64,000 nucleotides of DNA from Corydoras sp. C115 (taxonomy: Eukaryota > Chordata > Actinopteri > Siluriformes > Callichthyidae), in the NCBI GenBank assembly GCA_019802505.1, contig JAFMOC010000211.1:62001-126000 (forward strand), given 5' to 3'. The notes beneath the pieces are model-generated. The model saw nothing but the letters and a program-made list of their open reading frames with translations. It was not told where the DNA came from and made no database searches. Shown here piece after piece: positions 42,325-54,617 of the stretch; the stretch's first letter is position 1; the number at the start of each line of letters is the position of its first letter. A program made the translations under genes and the position numbers.

Positions 42325-42505
42325 AAACATGCACTGGCTACCAGTTAAGTATTGATAACATAAAACTCCAAATCAGGTTCTACAGTGTCTGAGTAACTCA
42401 TGCAATTATATAACCCAACACTGAACTAAAGGTGCTGGTTTACTTTTAGCTCCTCAACTTTTGGAACTGCCTTCCAGTTACTGTTAGTGATTCTGAAACA
42501 CGTTT
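42325..42505 (+). mobile_element. Diverged L2 C-terminal fragment
   Basis: ATGCACTGGCTACCAGTTAAG (HWLPVK) through CTTCCAGTTACTGTTAGTGA (LPVTV.D) with gaps. Confidence 0.75.
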
Positions 42506-42537
42506 TTTTTTCTTGCATTCATCACTCAATCAGCTAG

Positions 42538-43085
42538 CAAATTTAAATGTAGTGCACTGCCCCATCACACAGAAAAATGGGTAAAGCAGATCCTTGAAAC
42601 TAAATACAATCAAACAATAAAGGATCAGAGTCCTGATCTAAACCCAACAGAAAACCTCTGGAAAATCCTTGGTGACAAAGTTATGGCCAAGAAAACCACA
42701 TCACCAAACTCTGGAAAAGACACGGACCAAAGTCACAGCAGAGCAGTATGAGTGACTAGTGATGTCCTGTGGCCACATATGTTCTAAAGTCATTCAAAGC
42801 AAATGCCTGTACACTTCCTCCTGATTGGTGACTGTTGTAACCCTCAGAAAATTTAGTTGTAATCTCACTGTGCTGCAGTCATTGCTGTTCTCTAATTATA
42901 ATAATTATGTTTTTTTTTTTTTTTTGCAATATAAAGGTTTTATGTTGAAATACTTATTTTGGGAAAAATACTTCTATGTGGCATAGTGTACTCCTTACAA
43001 AAAAAATCCTTCAAATGTTGACCAATGTAGATTACATTACCTCTAAAAAATAAGTGTTCATACATTGTTCTCTAATTTTGATCTT
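42538..43085 (+). mobile_element. Tc1-like remnant
   Basis: QDQSPDLNPTENLWKILGDK is a Tc1 transposase Glu-motif block. TTGTTCTCTAATTTTGATC near 43065 resembles a Tc1 end. No 5' half. Confidence 0.6.
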
Positions 43086-43521
43086 CTGTGTGTGTGCACT
43101 ATAAAAATACAACATATACACATTATCTAATGGACTTATCACTGACGAGGATGACAGAAAATACAGGCAAGAGATTCAAGTTAGAAGTATTAAAATGATA
43201 AGTACCTGGTATTTGCCTCAATTCTAGATTGGATTAGTCACACAATGAAACTACACTTTACAAGTAAAGACAGGGCAGACCCCAACTTAGGAGCCTAATA
43301 TCATTAGGAGTACAGGGGCCCAGGAATTGGAGGTAGAAAATAACTAGCACTTGCTAGAAATCAATTGCTATCAAAAGAGATGAGAGGATTACAGATTTTG
43401 ATAGTACAATAATGGTCTAAGGAATAATCATGGTCATTATACAATAATTAACTTTACCAGAAAAGTGCCAGAAATTACAGGAACAATACACTGCTTCTTA
43501 TGTTTTGTATTTAATGTAAAC

Positions 43522-44390
43522 TAGGGCTACACCTAACGATTAACCTAACGATTTATTTCTCAAATTTGATTGTTTTTGGAATCCAAATAATGAAAAATAA
43601 AAACCTTTAAAAATATTTTTTTTTATCAATCATGCTCTTAGGGGCACTATAGAAACACGTACATAAAAAAAAAACAGCTTTATCAAAAATAAAATCTTAG
43701 CCACAAGAGATTCAATAATTCAAGTATAATATAAAGCACATTAGAATGATGGAATATTTTTAAATGAGTCTTACTATTACTTAAATGTCTTATCAAAAAT
43801 ACAGGATGCAATTTTTTTTTTGTCAAATAGAAAAATTTACTTCAATTATTAGGTCATGAGTAATGAGTAGGTTCTTGGATTAAAAGCTGACTGTACTTTG
43901 AGGCACATATGACATGACATTTTATGGACTACATGTTGACTATTTTATTAACTATATTCAAGCATGGACATTCAAATTTATTTGAATGCGATATAAAAAC
44001 ACAGCGCATACACAATATTAAAAAAAGCTGCATGTTTCTACACAGGACAATGAATAAATGGTTAGTAATGCACTACTAATAACAAACACATTAAACGTTT
44101 TAAAAGTCTTAAAATAAAAACAAGTAAACTAATCTACGTAAATGAATCTACATCGCAGTTTTGCTGCCATGTGGATGTTTTGCTGCGCAAATATAGCACG
44201 CGGATGTTTGTGCTTTAAACGCAAATTTTAGATGCATGCAGGCAATTTTTAGCTGCTGTGCTCTGGCTAAATCCATCTTTCCGGAAGGGCGCTGCCATTT
44301 TGTCGATGCGGCAAAGCAAGTTATGCAAATCAGTGCATTTTTGTAATCGATTACTTCGACGTAGTCGATACATTGCCCCAGCAATGATGA
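43522..44390. mobile_element. hAT-like remnant
   Basis: TAGGGCTACACCTAACGATT left end and GTAATCGATTACTTCGACGT near the right. No target duplication found. Confidence 0.45.
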
Positions 44391-44544
44391 AAACACAAAA
44401 TAACATTTCTTGTCAAAAGAGGATGATGCAGGGTTTTTTTAATGAATATTAAAAATTTATTTGTATCTATTCAAAACAAATCTAGTTTTTATCCTGTAAG
44501 TACAAAACATACAGAAAAGAGTGCTGCAAGTATAACAATAGAAT

Positions 44545-44640
44545 GGAGTTTTTTTCTTGCCACTGTCACATGGCCCTTTGTGGGTTCAGACATGTAACAA
44601 TGTAAAGCTGCCTCGGGACAATGAAAGATGTCATAACGAT
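44545..44640 (+). mobile_element. Diverged L2 tail
   Basis: GGAGTTTTTTTCTTGCCACT, AAAGCTGCC..GACAATG as in other L2 3' ends, poorly conserved. Confidence 0.6.
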
Positions 44641-44700
44641 ATTGAGGCACTGTTACGATTAATTAACTTAGTTTTCAATTGCAAAGAAGATTGCCTCATC

Positions 44701-45768
44701 TAGGGCTGCAACAACTAATCAATAAAATTGATAAAAATCGATTAAGAAAAGTGTTGACAACAAATTTCATTATCGATTTGTTGCGTCGCACGATATACGC
44801 ATTGCTCGCATTGTCGTAACCACTTGCGTCACCTGCAGCACTTCGTCAACGCTGAAAAAAAAAGAGCAGGTTGAACAGGATGAGGCGGAGCGGAGGTGGA
44901 ATCTGCGAAACAAGTTCAACCAAGTTTAATAAATTCTACAAATGAAACATGGCCGACGCAGAAAAAAATCTTAAGACATCAAAAATGTGGGAGCACTTCA
45001 CGCTTCAAACAATTAAAAAACGTGTAACATGCAAGCTTTTTGAAAATGATTTGTCCTGCACAGGATTGCTACAGTGATGATACAGTACCTGAAACGGAAA
45101 CATGTTGGAGTCACTGATGAGGATGAAGGAGCTCAACAGCAGAGTAAAATCATTACAATATCCAGAGTTTCTTTCATTTTGAAGTGAACCAACAGAAATA
45201 CTCAACTCACATCTCAAATCAACTCACACTATGCGAACTGACATAGTACGATTCATGCTGCTTTTGGTTTATAACTGGATAATGACAGTGATGGAGAACG
45301 TTAATTTTTATTTTCATTTTATTAGCTTAAGCCGTGTTTAAAGGTGTTTTATAAATACATACAACTTGTACACAATGGTGGTAATTAATGATCAAGCATC
45401 ACGTTTTAATTTTCTGACAAAGAATGACACTACCACTACTGTATGTGAGTGAGGTAGGATGAACTGCATTTACACAGGGATTAGGTAACATTAGAGCAAC
45501 TCAAATTTGTGTAATTTAGTTGTTTTGTTTTTTTTTAACCACACAATGCTACATATTGTGCCAGTGTGCACACGTGTGTGTGTGTGTGTGTGATTTATAT
45601 TTAATTGCTCTTTGGGCTATTTATAATTTTGGGCTAAATAAACCCAGACATTTATTGACCTGTTTAATAAAGATATTTATTGATTTTTTTTTATCCAATT
45701 CATCGATTAATCAGATAAATAATCGACCGAATAATCGATTATCAAAATAATCGTTAGTTGCAGCCCTA
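44701..45768 (+). mobile_element. hAT-like element with BED-finger relic
   Basis: TAGGGCTGCAACAACT to GTTGCAGCCCTA, flanked by GCCTCATC and GTCTCATC. The plus strand reads MADAEKNLKTSKMWEHFTLQ, then KKRVTCKLFEND and HLKRKHVGVTDEDE, a BED finger (second Cys altered) without catalytic domain. Confidence 0.87.
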
Positions 45769-45955
45769 GTCTCATCCCTAGATTGCAATTAAGTGGGTGG
45801 TCCTCACTCTCAACTACAACCTCCTGGAAAGCACTTCCCCTCAAATTCAGAATTTCACAATTATCATTAAAACACTTAGGAGTAGTCAAAAACAATGACT
45901 GCACCAAAATAAGGACATGCAATAGTCAATGAGGTCAAAATGGATCCCAGGGTAA

Positions 45956-47440
45956 CTTTTACTAATTAAGCAATAGATCACGCGAGAAAGAGTTATTGCA
46001 AATAACATAATGGCTGTAGGCGGCACGGTGGCTTAGTGGTTAGCACGTTCGCCTCTCAGCGCTAGGGATTCCCGGTTGGAATCCTCATCTGGGTGGAGTT
46101 TCCATGTTCTCCCCGTGTCTGCGTGGGAGATTTTCTCCGGGTTCTCCGGTTTCCTCCCACAGTCCAAAAACATGGATCAAGTCAATTGAATTCTCAAAAT
46201 ATTGCCCCATATAGAGTGTGTGTGTGAGTGAATGTGTGCCCAGCGATGGATTGGCGCCCTGTCCTGGGTCTATCTGCCCAGGGCCCGAGACGTTCTCCCC
46301 TGGATGGGCATGGGGAACTCCACCGCGACTCTAATAGAGGATAAAGTGGGAGATAATGAATGAATGAATGAATGAATGAATGAATGAATGAATGAATGAA
46401 TGAATGATAATGGCTGTAAAATAGTAACAGGCACAAACATGCAACATGACAATGTCACTAATAACACCATAAATAGCTAATTAAAAAATAATAATAATAA
46501 ATTTGCATAAGCATGTCAAAGTCTTTTTACCCATACACAGATGAAATGAAGCAATGTTGTAAATTCTTCCAGAACCATGTGAGATTGCGGTAATTTTTTT
46601 TATGACTTTAGTTATCCACACTGGAGGTGAGCTATTGATTCATGGGGCATACTTACTTTACACACACACATGGCATTTCTATTTTTGCTCTCACTTTTGA
46701 GGCAGTATTAACCTTAACTTTACTAATAAAGCAATACATCATGATATAAAGAGTAAATAACATAATGGCTGTGATTTAGTCACAGGCACAAGCACGCAAC
46801 ATGACAATGTCACAAAAAACATTAGAAAATCTACAATAGCCAAAATTAAACAAAGACTAGCATTTTTAAGCATGTCTTAAAGCAAGTCAAGCCTTTTACC
46901 CAAACACAAAATTAATGAGGCAATGTTGTAAAGAAAAATGAGCCAAAACTTTTAAAGAAACCATGTGAGAGATTGTGGTCATTACTTCAGATATCAACCC
47001 TAGAGGTAAGCTATTGATTCATGGGCATATTTGGTTTACTCACACATGGCTTTTTTTTGCTGCCAGTTTTGAGGCTGAATTTACCTTAACTTTACTAACA
47101 AAGCAATAGATCAAGAGAGAAAGAGTAATTTCAAATAACAATGGCTGTGATGCACCACGACGTCACTAAAAACACCATAGAATCTAAGACAAATAACTAA
47201 AAAAAGACTAAATGGTGTATAAGCATGTCAAAATCAAACCTTTTCCCCAAACACAAATGAAATAAAGCATTGTTTTAAGGATAAATGGGCCAAAATTCTT
47301 CCAGAACTATGTGAGAGATGGACAGTTATCGACACTAGAGGTGAGCGTTTGATTAAAGGGTGAGCGTTTGAAATTTTGTACTTACTTTAAAGACAAATGG
47401 AGTTTATATTCTTGCTTTCACTTTTGAGGCTATATTTACC
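45956..47440. repeat. Three-copy ~365-bp tandem repeat
   Basis: Unit anchors (TTACTAA..AAGCAATA) at about 45959, 46720 and 47092. Removing the SINE and one 12-bp duplication from unit 1 gives 360 bp; unit 2 is 372 bp. Shared blocks include ATAATGGCTGT, AACATGACAATGTCAC, GAAACCATGTGAGA-like and GCTATTGATTCATGGG. Non-coding, no known family recognised. Confidence 0.85.
46019..46406 (+). mobile_element. V-SINE (Mermaid-like), full length
   Basis: GGCGGCACGGTGGCTTAGTG head to a long (GAAT)n tail; perfect 12-bp duplication ATAATGGCTGTA (46007-46018, 46407-46418). The best reference copy in the window. Confidence 0.95.
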
Positions 47441-47560
47441 TCAACTTTAGAATCACAAAATTAAATGTGTTAAAGTTTTAATTAAAAGTAGCGCTACCAC
47501 ACAAAAAAAAAAAAAAAAACTTTATTTAGGAGTAGGCCCAAATACGCTTTCATAATGCTC

Positions 47561-47563
<3 letters not shown>

Positions 47564-47625
<62 letters not shown>
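47564..47625. repeat. (AT)n microsatellite
   Basis: About 60 bp of AT. From 47626 to the promoter candidate nothing else is recognised. Confidence 0.95.
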
Positions 47626-47627
<2 letters not shown>

Positions 47628-48079
47628 AAACTTAACCAGAACGTCACCAGAAATAAACACGAATAAATATGAAGTTTTGGGACAGTTAGTTGCTTCGCAT
47701 CCATCTCTCATTCGTTAGCACGTAGCATCTGTCGGGACGCGACCCACTGATGTACAGACATCTGACACAACACTTAAATTTCGTTTACACTTCATATATA
47801 TTCAACATAAATGTGCGCTTATTTAAACATCTGGTGAGGAAAAGTTAAAGTTGATATTCTGAAACATATATAAAAAAGGACTGCATGCTAACTGCTATTA
47901 TAGCTTCAGTACAAGCGCATCAACACAATTCTTTCAACAAATCACATACAGCCAAACCCATCACACTGTTCAACATGCAGGTGATGACCGGGACTTTTTT
48001 TTACTGAGTGTACAGTACATATCTAAATCAATAATCATGTTTTTTTTCCGCGCAAGACCGAAATGAAGTAGATACACAC

Positions 48080-48200
48080 CAGCAACAGGCCCAACCGCTG
48101 CTCCGCCAGCACTCCTGAGACGTGCTGCCCAGTGGCTTTCCGTAATCACGTGACGTAGACGGTATTCTGCGGAAATGTAAACGACCGGCGTTCAGAAGGA
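48080..48200 (-). promoter_or_regulatory. candidate hnrnpk promoter / non-coding first exon
   Basis: A GC-richer island in AT-rich surroundings, upstream of the start-codon exon on the minus strand. It holds the palindrome TCACGTGA (48146-48153) running into CGTGACGT, an E-box (USF/TFE type) overlapping a CRE-like half. A possible donor CTG/GTGTGTAT lies at 48080. hnRNP K genes have non-coding 5' exons, which fits, but this is position and composition only. Confidence 0.35.
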
Positions 48201-48354
48201 GAAAACTTTTTTTTAACGCTACTATCAAACTAACTGTACTGTCAATCTGTGAATTCGAATTTCCAATCAAATCTGTAAAGTACTAGTTTGTGCATCAGGA
48301 AGTCAGTCTTTGTCTGTTTCACTGAATTTATCGCATTGAAGTTTTGAATGCTCT

Positions 48355-48510
48355 AAATTGCCCCATATAATGTGTGTTTGTTGAGTGAGTGTGCCCGGCA
48401 ATAGATTGGCAACCTGTCCTTATTGTATTTGTCCAGTGCCTGAAGCATTCTCCACTTGATGGGGATGGGGAAACCCCCGTGACCCCAGTAGAGAATTAAG
48501 CAGAAGATCA
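48355..48510 (+). mobile_element. Old V-SINE 3' half
   Basis: ATTGCCCCATATAATGTGTG to a GAAGATCATAATTAAAT end, many substitutions. Confidence 0.75.
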
Positions 48511-48559
48511 TAATTAAATTAATATTGTTTCATTTACACTATTCATTCATTCATTCATT

Positions 48560-48886
48560 CATTCAATAGAATGAATGGATGGGGGGGGGGGGGGGTTCCT
48601 TGCCCATTCAGGAGAAAACGTTTCGAGCACTGTGCAAACACACCCAGGACAGAGGGAGAATTTTTTTACTGAGCACACTTACACAGACACACACTATTTG
48701 GGGCAATTTAAAATGTTCATTACCTTGCATCCATGTTTTGGACAGTGGGAGGAAACCAGAGAACCCAGTGAAAACCCATGTGGACGCGGGGAGAACATGG
48801 AAACTCCACCCAGATTGATATTTGAACCCAGAATCCCCAGTACTGAGAGGCAAACATGCTAAACACGAAGGAACTGTGCCGCCCAC
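48560..48886 (-). mobile_element. Old V-SINE, minus orientation
   Basis: GGGTTCCTTGCCCATTCAGG through GGGAGGAAACCAGAGAACCC to GCCGCCC at the high end. A 15-nt G-run is at 48583-48597. Confidence 0.85.
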
Positions 48887-49208
48887 CCTATTTATTAATG
48901 GGTGAAAAAACAAAACTCTCAAACTGTCACATAGAAATAATAACAGTTGTATGACTAGTTTTCAACTGATTACCAGACATACCAGAAACACAAACCAAAG
49001 ATAGGATACAATTTGCAGCCGATTTAATAATCTGCTGATTAAATAGTGGGGGGGGGGGGGGTAGTGGATTTTGTTTCCAGGAGTGATAATTTTGGCCAGA
49101 TACATTCAAGGACAGGGCACCAATCCATCTCTGATCGCACACTCACTCACAGAGATACACATACTACGCAAGGGCCATTTAAAACAGCCAATTCCTTCCA
49201 TTGAAAAC

Positions 49209-49211
<3 letters not shown>

Positions 49212-49286
<75 letters not shown>

Positions 49287-49292
49287 TTATAT

Positions 49293-49351
<59 letters not shown>
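49212..49351. repeat. (TA)n-(GATA)n compound microsatellite
   Basis: About 75 bp TA, then about 13 units of GATA. Confidence 0.97.
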
Positions 49352-49354
49352 TAG

Positions 49355-49549
49355 GATGGCGATTCAGTCATTTGAGGATCAAGACCTCCAGATTACGGAG
49401 AAGCTTTTTTCCACACGCCATCACACTAATGAACAGCTGAACATTAAAACACTACGTCTGGACACATTCTCAACACTCTCAACCAGTCTTGCACTAGCAC
49501 TTTATTTTAAATACAATCTGCACAATTGCACAATTGTCATGTTTACAGG

Positions 49550-49590
<41 letters not shown>

Positions 49591-49712
49591 GAGGAATGCT
49601 AGTTTGAGTGTGTCTGTCACTTATTGTGCACTGTAAGCTATTGCAACCAAATACAAATTCCTTGTATGTGTGAACATACTTGGCCAATAAAGTTTGATTC
49701 TGATTCTGATAT
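49355..49712 (+). mobile_element. LINE 3' end
   Basis: Ends ACAAATTCCTTGTATGTGTG...GGCCAATAAAGTTTGATTCT followed by GATTCTGAT, a familiar fish LINE tail with AATAAA. Contains (TG)n at 49550-49588. The next stretch, 49880-50530, holds no recognised element apart from a GC-rich patch at 50060-50165. Confidence 0.75.
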
Positions 49713-50548
49713 ATATATCTCACTCACTCACTCACTCACTCACTCACACAAACACACTATCCAGGCAATTTAACACCCACACAGACACAGGCAGAACATG
49801 GAAGCTTTACCTAGATTAGAATTTGAAACTGGATTTCAACCGTGGACTTGCTAACCACTAAGCCACCATGCCATTTTTTATTTTTGATTGTACAATAAAT
49901 ACTTATGTTTTATTTTCCTCACAACAGTTAAACATGTTTTTCTTCTGCAAATATATCACACACGAATCTGCATAAAACTGTTTACTTGAGGTAGAACTAT
50001 GATTAAAACCACAATTATAATACTTTAGACATACACCACGAAGAAAAAAAAGCGAAACGCTCTCACAGGATCTGCGGTCCTCCGGGAACAGTACTGTAGT
50101 TCCTGCACGAGGACACCGCGCACGACATGTGAACCGCTGCCCCCTCTAGCGGCGAGTCGACACCTGGTACAACCCAGGTTCAACTTATTCATTGTATAAC
50201 AAACAGCCTCAATAACTACATCTACAACAAATTGTCAAAAGTACAGCAAATAATATGGCGCTTTTTCAGGATTTTTTAAATATATTATTCATGTACTATT
50301 CAGGGAGCTCATGATAATCACAAATTGTTTGCAGTTACAATCTGTGTTCACATCGTACAGAGGATGTAGCTTTAGAAAGAAAACTTTGATTATTGGCGAT
50401 GTTTGCCTATAATATTAGTATTTGCTTAATAATTCTAAATTAAATGGGTATACTATAATAATGTTATAGTTTAAATGTTTAATGTTTAAATAGGTCATTT
50501 ATTATTTTATAATATAATATAAATATTATAATAATGTGTATATGTGTA

Positions 50549-50614
<66 letters not shown>
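50549..50614. repeat. (TA)n microsatellite
   Basis: About 66 bp of TA followed by T11. 50640-51100 has no confident feature and may be degraded LINE 5' sequence. Confidence 0.95.
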
Positions 50615-50622
<8 letters not shown>

Positions 50623-51108
50623 TTAGTTTTTACACTCACTTGTCACATCATCTTCCTCAGCTTCCGCCTGGCACCGAGTACGGCTGCCGTGTTGCAAGCT
50701 CCCACCTACTTGTGCAGTTCTTTGTTGTTTGTGTGTTTATTTTCCACTCTTTTTGCACTTAACGTTACTGGCATCATCGTTATGACCGACAAACACTTCT
50801 GGAAATCAGATTGTCGATAATTCATTGCAAACCAGACTGCGCGCGCATTCTGCCATCATATACTGTGGAAACAAAAATTCATTCTAAAAGTAAATGCTTT
50901 TACTCTGTCTGAAGAATACAGCATGCGTTTGTAAGTTACAAAAACTTTAGATAAAGGGGGTTGGGAATTTCTCTAGCGGCGTTCCGGCTCATTTGTGTAA
51001 CAATGGACACTAAGTGGCGCACTGCAGGGGAGCGGGGGATTTGCGCGCACACACGCACGACGAAAATTTTCGTGGTTCCAGGGAAACCAGTGTTAATTGG
51101 ACAAATTT

Positions 51109-52495
51109 CTGATCTTTTTTTCCAGCACTATTTCAGCATATCACATTCTTCACATGACAATCTCAGACAATGGATCATTGCTACAAAAACTTCAGGCATG
51201 CATACAAAGCCCTCCTCTGACCCCTGATCAAATCAGATCACTCCTCCACCCTGCGTATGCCCACCTATAGGCAGAGGCTGAAACGGGAGCCGCCTACAAT
51301 CAGGAAGGTATGCTGCTGGTCTGACCAATCAGACGCTATGCTTCAGAACTGTTTTGATCACGTGGCCTGGGAGATGTTCCACGATTCGTCAAACAGTATT
51401 GACGAATACGCGGACACAGTCACCGCTTTCATACGCAAGTGCGTAGATGATGTAGTGCCCTTCAGATCAGTGTGCATCTACCCCAATCAGCAGCCCTGGC
51501 TGACCCATGATGTCCTCTATACTCTCAGTGCACACAAGAGGAGTATAAGAAAGCCAGCTACACTCTCCGTAGGACCATAAAAGTGGCTAAACGTGGGCAC
51601 AGAGAGAAAGTGGAGGCACAGTTCAACACAACCAACACCCGGAGATTGTGGCAGGGGCTGAACGCAATCACCACTTATAAAAGATGCCCTCACACTCTGT
51701 CAGGCACCAGCGCAGTGCTACCAGACGAGCTGAACTACTTCTACGCTCGGTTCGAGGCAGATCACGCTGTGCCCCAGGCTAATGCCACCACTGATTCCAA
51801 TCCACCTTCCAGCTCCGTAGCTGATGTGCATAGAGCCTTCCAATCCATGCAAGTCAGCTGGTCCAGAAGGCATACCCGGGAGAGTGCTTAAAGTCTGCTA
51901 TAAGGAATTAGCAGGTGTTTATGCAGACATTATAACACCTCATTCTCTCTCTCAGTTGTGTTTGCATGCTTCAAACAGGCCATCATTGTTCCAGTTCCAA
52001 AGACAGCCAGCACTACCTGTCTGAATGACTGGAGACCTGTTGCCCTAACCTCGATCACAAGCAAATGCTTTGAGAGACTGGTTAAGGATATCATCTGTTC
52101 CTCATTACCTGTTACCTTGGACCCGCTACAGTTTGCATACAGGCAGAACAGATCCACTGATGATGCAATCGCCCTGACCCTGCACACTGCCCTCTCCTAT
52201 CTAGACAAGAGGAACACATATGTGAAAATGCTGTTTGTGGACTACAGTTCAGCATTCAAAACCATCATTCCCTCTAGGCCTCAGGTCAAGCTCCAGGATC
52301 TGAGTATGAACAGTTTACTGTGCGGCTGGATTCTGAACTTCCTGACAAACTGGAGGCAGGTGGTTATGCTGGGCAATTTATCGAGCGGAAAACCCTACAG
52401 AGGGTAATGCGAACAGTGCAGTACATCACTGGGGTTCAGCTTCCAAACTTTCGGGATTTATACACAAACTGCTGCCTGAGGAAATCTAGAGGTTG
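51109..52495 (+). pseudogene. Jockey-superfamily-like LINE ORF2 remnant
   Basis: Frames give RQRLKREPPTIRKVCCWSDQ, ALSAHKR-like linker, VEAQFNTTNTRRLWQGLNAI, LPDELNYFYARFEADH, then reverse transcriptase blocks AGPEGIPGRVLKVC, FKQAIIVPVPKTASTTCLND, WRPVALTSITSKCFERLVKD, LDPLQFAYRQNRSTDDAI, MLFVDYSSAFKTIIPS (first catalytic Asp). A deletion then joins NLSSGK directly to the C-terminal RKTLQRVMRTVQYITG. The YADD core is lost. Same family, antisense, at 56910-60480. Confidence 0.88.
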
Positions 52496-52496
52496 A

Positions 52497-54400
52497 AGTT
52501 CAAGTTGAAGTTATTTATTTATATAGCACTTTTTACAAGAGTACGTCTTGACAAAGCAGCTTTACAGAATGAAAAGCCTTTAAACCCCCAAAGAGCAAGC
52601 CGAAGCGACAGTGGCAAGAAAAAACTTCCTGTTATGTTGTTATTTTAAGGAAAAAAAACCCTTGGAGGACCAAGACTCAGTGGGGGACTCATCCTTCTTG
52701 AGTTGCCAGGCAGCAACAACAGTGTAGAATGGCCATGTACAGATAGTTTCGAGATCGGGTGACTATATTTAACAAATGTAAAAACTCTAACAACTGGAAA
52801 ACTATATGTAAGTCCATTAAGGGGGTCCTGCAGGACCACCAGTCCAATTAATATCCAGGTTCCAATCAGTAATCGTCATAGCTGCAGTGCTTCGGCAGAG
52901 CCATGGATAGAGGTCTGACCACACCTCCAGGAAAAAGTCACACCTCAAAAGAAACAGACAAGGAAGGCAGTTAGAGCTAATAATAAAGCACAGCATTTAA
53001 GTGAATGATTGACACAGTGCAGCATGTGACTCCGGCATCTCTGACTAGAGCAGCATAACTAAAAGAGGCAGATACTGCAGACTCTACATAGTTGAGATGG
53101 CACCCCAGAACAGCATCATTTCAGCGCCACATCCCATCATTAATGATGAGGTGGGTGAAGAGGTGAAACGCCAGCACACATTGATCGCAGATTACCACCC
53201 CAACACAGCCATGCCTGAGATCTACATCTTTATCTACAGGGAATTAATTAAACGCAATATTAAATAAATGTGTTTTTAATTTCATTTTAATGATTAATAA
53301 TGATTCAGAATCACAAACAGTAACTGGAAGGCTATTCCAAAGTTGAGGAGCCTTGTGGGAGAACGCTCTTCCACCAGCAGTAATTTTATTTATCCTAAGA
53401 GCTAAGAGTAAACCAGCACCTTGAATCATACAATTAAATATACAATTGAATCACCTCACTCAGATACTGTGGAGCCTGATTATGTAGAATTTTATATGTT
53501 ATCAATACAATTTTGTACTCAATACGAAACTTAACTGGTAACAAAGAGTTTTTAGTTAAAACTCTAGCTGCAGCATTTTTCACAAGACGTAATTTATGTA
53601 ATGATTTATTAGAACATCCTGTCAGAAGTGATTACAATAATCTAATCTTGAGGTAATAAAAGCATGAATTTGTTTTTCTGCATCTTGGAGGGAGAGGATA
53701 TTTCGTAGCTTCGAACTGTTACAAAAGTGAAAAAATGCAATTCTAGTAATATTGGTAATGTGCTTTGTAAAGGAGAGTCTTTACATTATTGATTGATCTG
53801 AATCAAAAATGACACCGAGATCATTTACAGATGAACTGGGCGCTGGGCAGATACACCCAGGACAGGGCGCCAATCTATCGCTGGGCACACACTCACTCAC
53901 ACACACTCTATATGGGGCAATTTGGAGAACTCAATTGACTTGATCCATGTTTTTGGACTGTGGGAGGAAACCGGAGAACCCGGAGGAAACCCACACGGAC
54001 ATGGGGAGAACATGGAAACCCCACCCAGATGGGGATTCGAACCGGGAATCCCTAGTGCTGAGAGGCGAACATGCTCTCATAAAGTGATGAATTTATAATG
54101 TTTATAAAAGGCTCTGTAATATTTGGTAGGAGGTCTTTAAGCAGGTTTGTAGGTCTAACAGACAGGATGATGTCTTTGATTGTGTAATTAATGATACAAG
54201 CTCTTTTTTAGATATCGGGTTAAAGGTATTTAACTCTTGTATTATATTATTGTCTCTAACATTTGATTTTTTAGAAATCGGTGAGTGTTGATTATTGATT
54301 ACGCTACACGATGCATTAGATGATTTAAGTCTTATGTTTAAAATTTTATCACTAAAGAAATTCATGAAATCATTGCTGCTGAACTGTGAGTGAATCTGTG
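52497..54400 (-). mobile_element. L2-type LINE, minus strand, internally deleted
   Basis: 3' tail at 52497 (TTGAAGTTCAAGTTGAAG), 3' UTR to about 53240, C-terminal domain to 53830. A SINE fragment replaces the central reverse transcriptase, and FNPISKKELVSLITQSK N-terminal text resumes at 54090-54365. Confidence 0.9.
53836..54074 (-). mobile_element. V-SINE 5' two-thirds inside the L2
   Basis: GGGCGCTGGGCAGATACACC through CGAACCGGGAATCCC to GAGGCGAACATGC. The tail and the last bases of the head are both missing, and no target duplication is visible. About 700 bp of L2 is absent at the same point. Confidence 0.88.
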
Positions 54401-54402
54401 AA

Positions 54403-54617
54403 TCTTTGCCGGTTTTGGGAACAGCGAGAGAAGGGAGGGGGGGTGCAGACTGCTCGCTTGCACAGGGATAGAAATCGTGATTCAGAATGAATTACATTGT
54501 GTGTGAATGTGTGCGCATGTGTACAAGTGCTTCCGATACTGTGCTGTCAAAAGCGCTGATACGTGATGAGCACCTTTTTTTTTTTAAACCTCGCGATTGA
54601 CGTATTGGGCACCCCTG
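54403..54617 (-). mobile_element. hAT-like fragment (CAGGGGTGC family)
   Basis: GCCGGTTTTGGGAACAGCGA to ATTGGGCACCCCTG; left part missing. From 54618 to 55601 I recognise nothing. Confidence 0.8.

Larger units (their letters stand above)
49084..49875 (-). mobile_element. V-SINE split by other repeats
   Basis: 3' part 49100-49175 (GACAGGGCACCAATCCATCT) and 5' part about 49765-49875 (GCAGAACATGGAAGCTTTAC to CTAAGCCACCATGCC), apparently one copy opened by the microsatellite and LINE tail between. Confidence 0.65.
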
